Source: Acidobacteriaceae bacterium (GTDB taxonomy: Bacteria > Acidobacteriota > Terriglobia > Terriglobales > Acidobacteriaceae). Taken from it: a stretch of DNA of 64,000 bases. Within the stretch, counting starts at the first letter, position 1, and the number at the start of each line of letters is the position of its first letter. Position numbers and translations under genes: made by a program. Shown one piece after another: positions 63,866 to 64,000 of this stretch. The notes beneath the pieces were generated by a model. It saw only the letters and a list, made by a program, of their open reading frames with translations. It searched no databases and was not told where the DNA came from. The DNA is taken from the NCBI GenBank assembly GCA_003132405.1, contig PKXQ01000099.1, positions 1-64,000 of the forward strand, given 5' to 3'.

Positions 63866-64000
63866 CGCCGATCGGCAATCCGGACTTGAGCGTCACCGTC
63901 GCCGGTATCGAGCTGAAGAATCCAATCATCGCCGCTTCCGGCACATTCGGCTATGGCATCGAGTTCGAAGACATAGTGCATCTCGACCGTCTCGGCGGGT
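63862..64000 (+). CDS. pyrD: Dihydroorotate dehydrogenase (3' end cut by window edge)
   Basis: Only the first 46 codons are visible: MTPIGNPDLSVTVAGIELKN, then PIIAASGTFGYGIEFEDIVH and LDRLGG. The N-P-I-I-x-A-S-G-T-F-G-x-G stretch is the FMN-site start of class 1B PyrD, which makes orotate in pyrimidine synthesis. The ATG overlaps the phosphatase stop by four bases, so the two are translationally coupled although their functions are unrelated. Confidence 0.85.
   Translation, partial: MTPIGNPDLSVTVAGIELKNPIIAASGTFGYGIEFEDIVHLDRLGG

Overview
The window is GC-rich, densely coded Gram-negative chromosomal DNA with about 50 intact genes. It most resembles a soil acidobacterium (Acidobacteriota, Terriglobia-like). 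This is an inference from gene style: stand-alone secreted TonB C-terminal domains, YncE-type propellers fused to phosphoesterases, tiny helical proteins, an endonuclease-type MutL, LolA and MreBCD, and many short word-like intergenic inverted repeats. I saw no rRNA, tRNA, CRISPR array, prophage or intact insertion sequence.

Layout. 1-10.3 kb is housekeeping: the 3' part of a soluble transhydrogenase gene, chromate transporter chrA, panE divergent from mutL, an AlkZ-like winged-helix protein, cmk, a doubly broken toxin-antitoxin remnant, aspS, and a small secreted protein behind a promoter that overlaps a palindrome. 10.4-18.8 kb is a minus-strand signalling cluster: a giant GAF/PAS histidine kinase, a lone receiver and an NtrC-type sigma54 activator joined by 4-base overlaps, then a PilZ-like protein, an all-helical protein of unknown function, and a degenerate receiver/DHp protein with no phosphoacceptor histidine. 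19.2-27.4 kb, on the plus strand, is a complete chemotaxis operon (mcp, cheW, cheR, cheA, cheB, cheY, cheX) behind a TonB-domain lipoprotein gene; no flagellar gene is in view.

27.5-35.7 kb holds a lipoprotein beta-propeller, Ku, a DUF92 membrane protein, mreB-mreC-mreD and a FecR-domain protein. 36-43.5 kb holds an aldehyde dehydrogenase, a second TonB-domain protein, an aminotransferase, a secreted protein with a PA-IL lectin-like end, a Sel1-repeat protein, arabinose-5-phosphate isomerase (kdsD) carrying an in-frame palindromic insertion, and small helical proteins. 43.5-53 kb holds a 1010-residue propeller-phosphoesterase with a strong terminator, a 3-hydroxyacyl-CoA dehydrogenase, a metallo-beta-lactamase-fold hydrolase, a metal (probably copper)-associated trio and a Crp-family regulator. 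53.2-64 kb holds methionine aminopeptidase, a GH18-deacetylase-glycosyltransferase fusion, an ArnT-like membrane transferase, LolA, serS, a PafA-like phosphatase and the start of pyrD.

The least described items are the kinase-to-PilZ-like signalling cluster with its pseudo-DHp protein, the sensor kinase whose first GAF domain extends upstream of any normal start codon, the small LC-x(5)-E-x(2)-P protein family, the kdsD palindrome, and the several families of intergenic word repeats.
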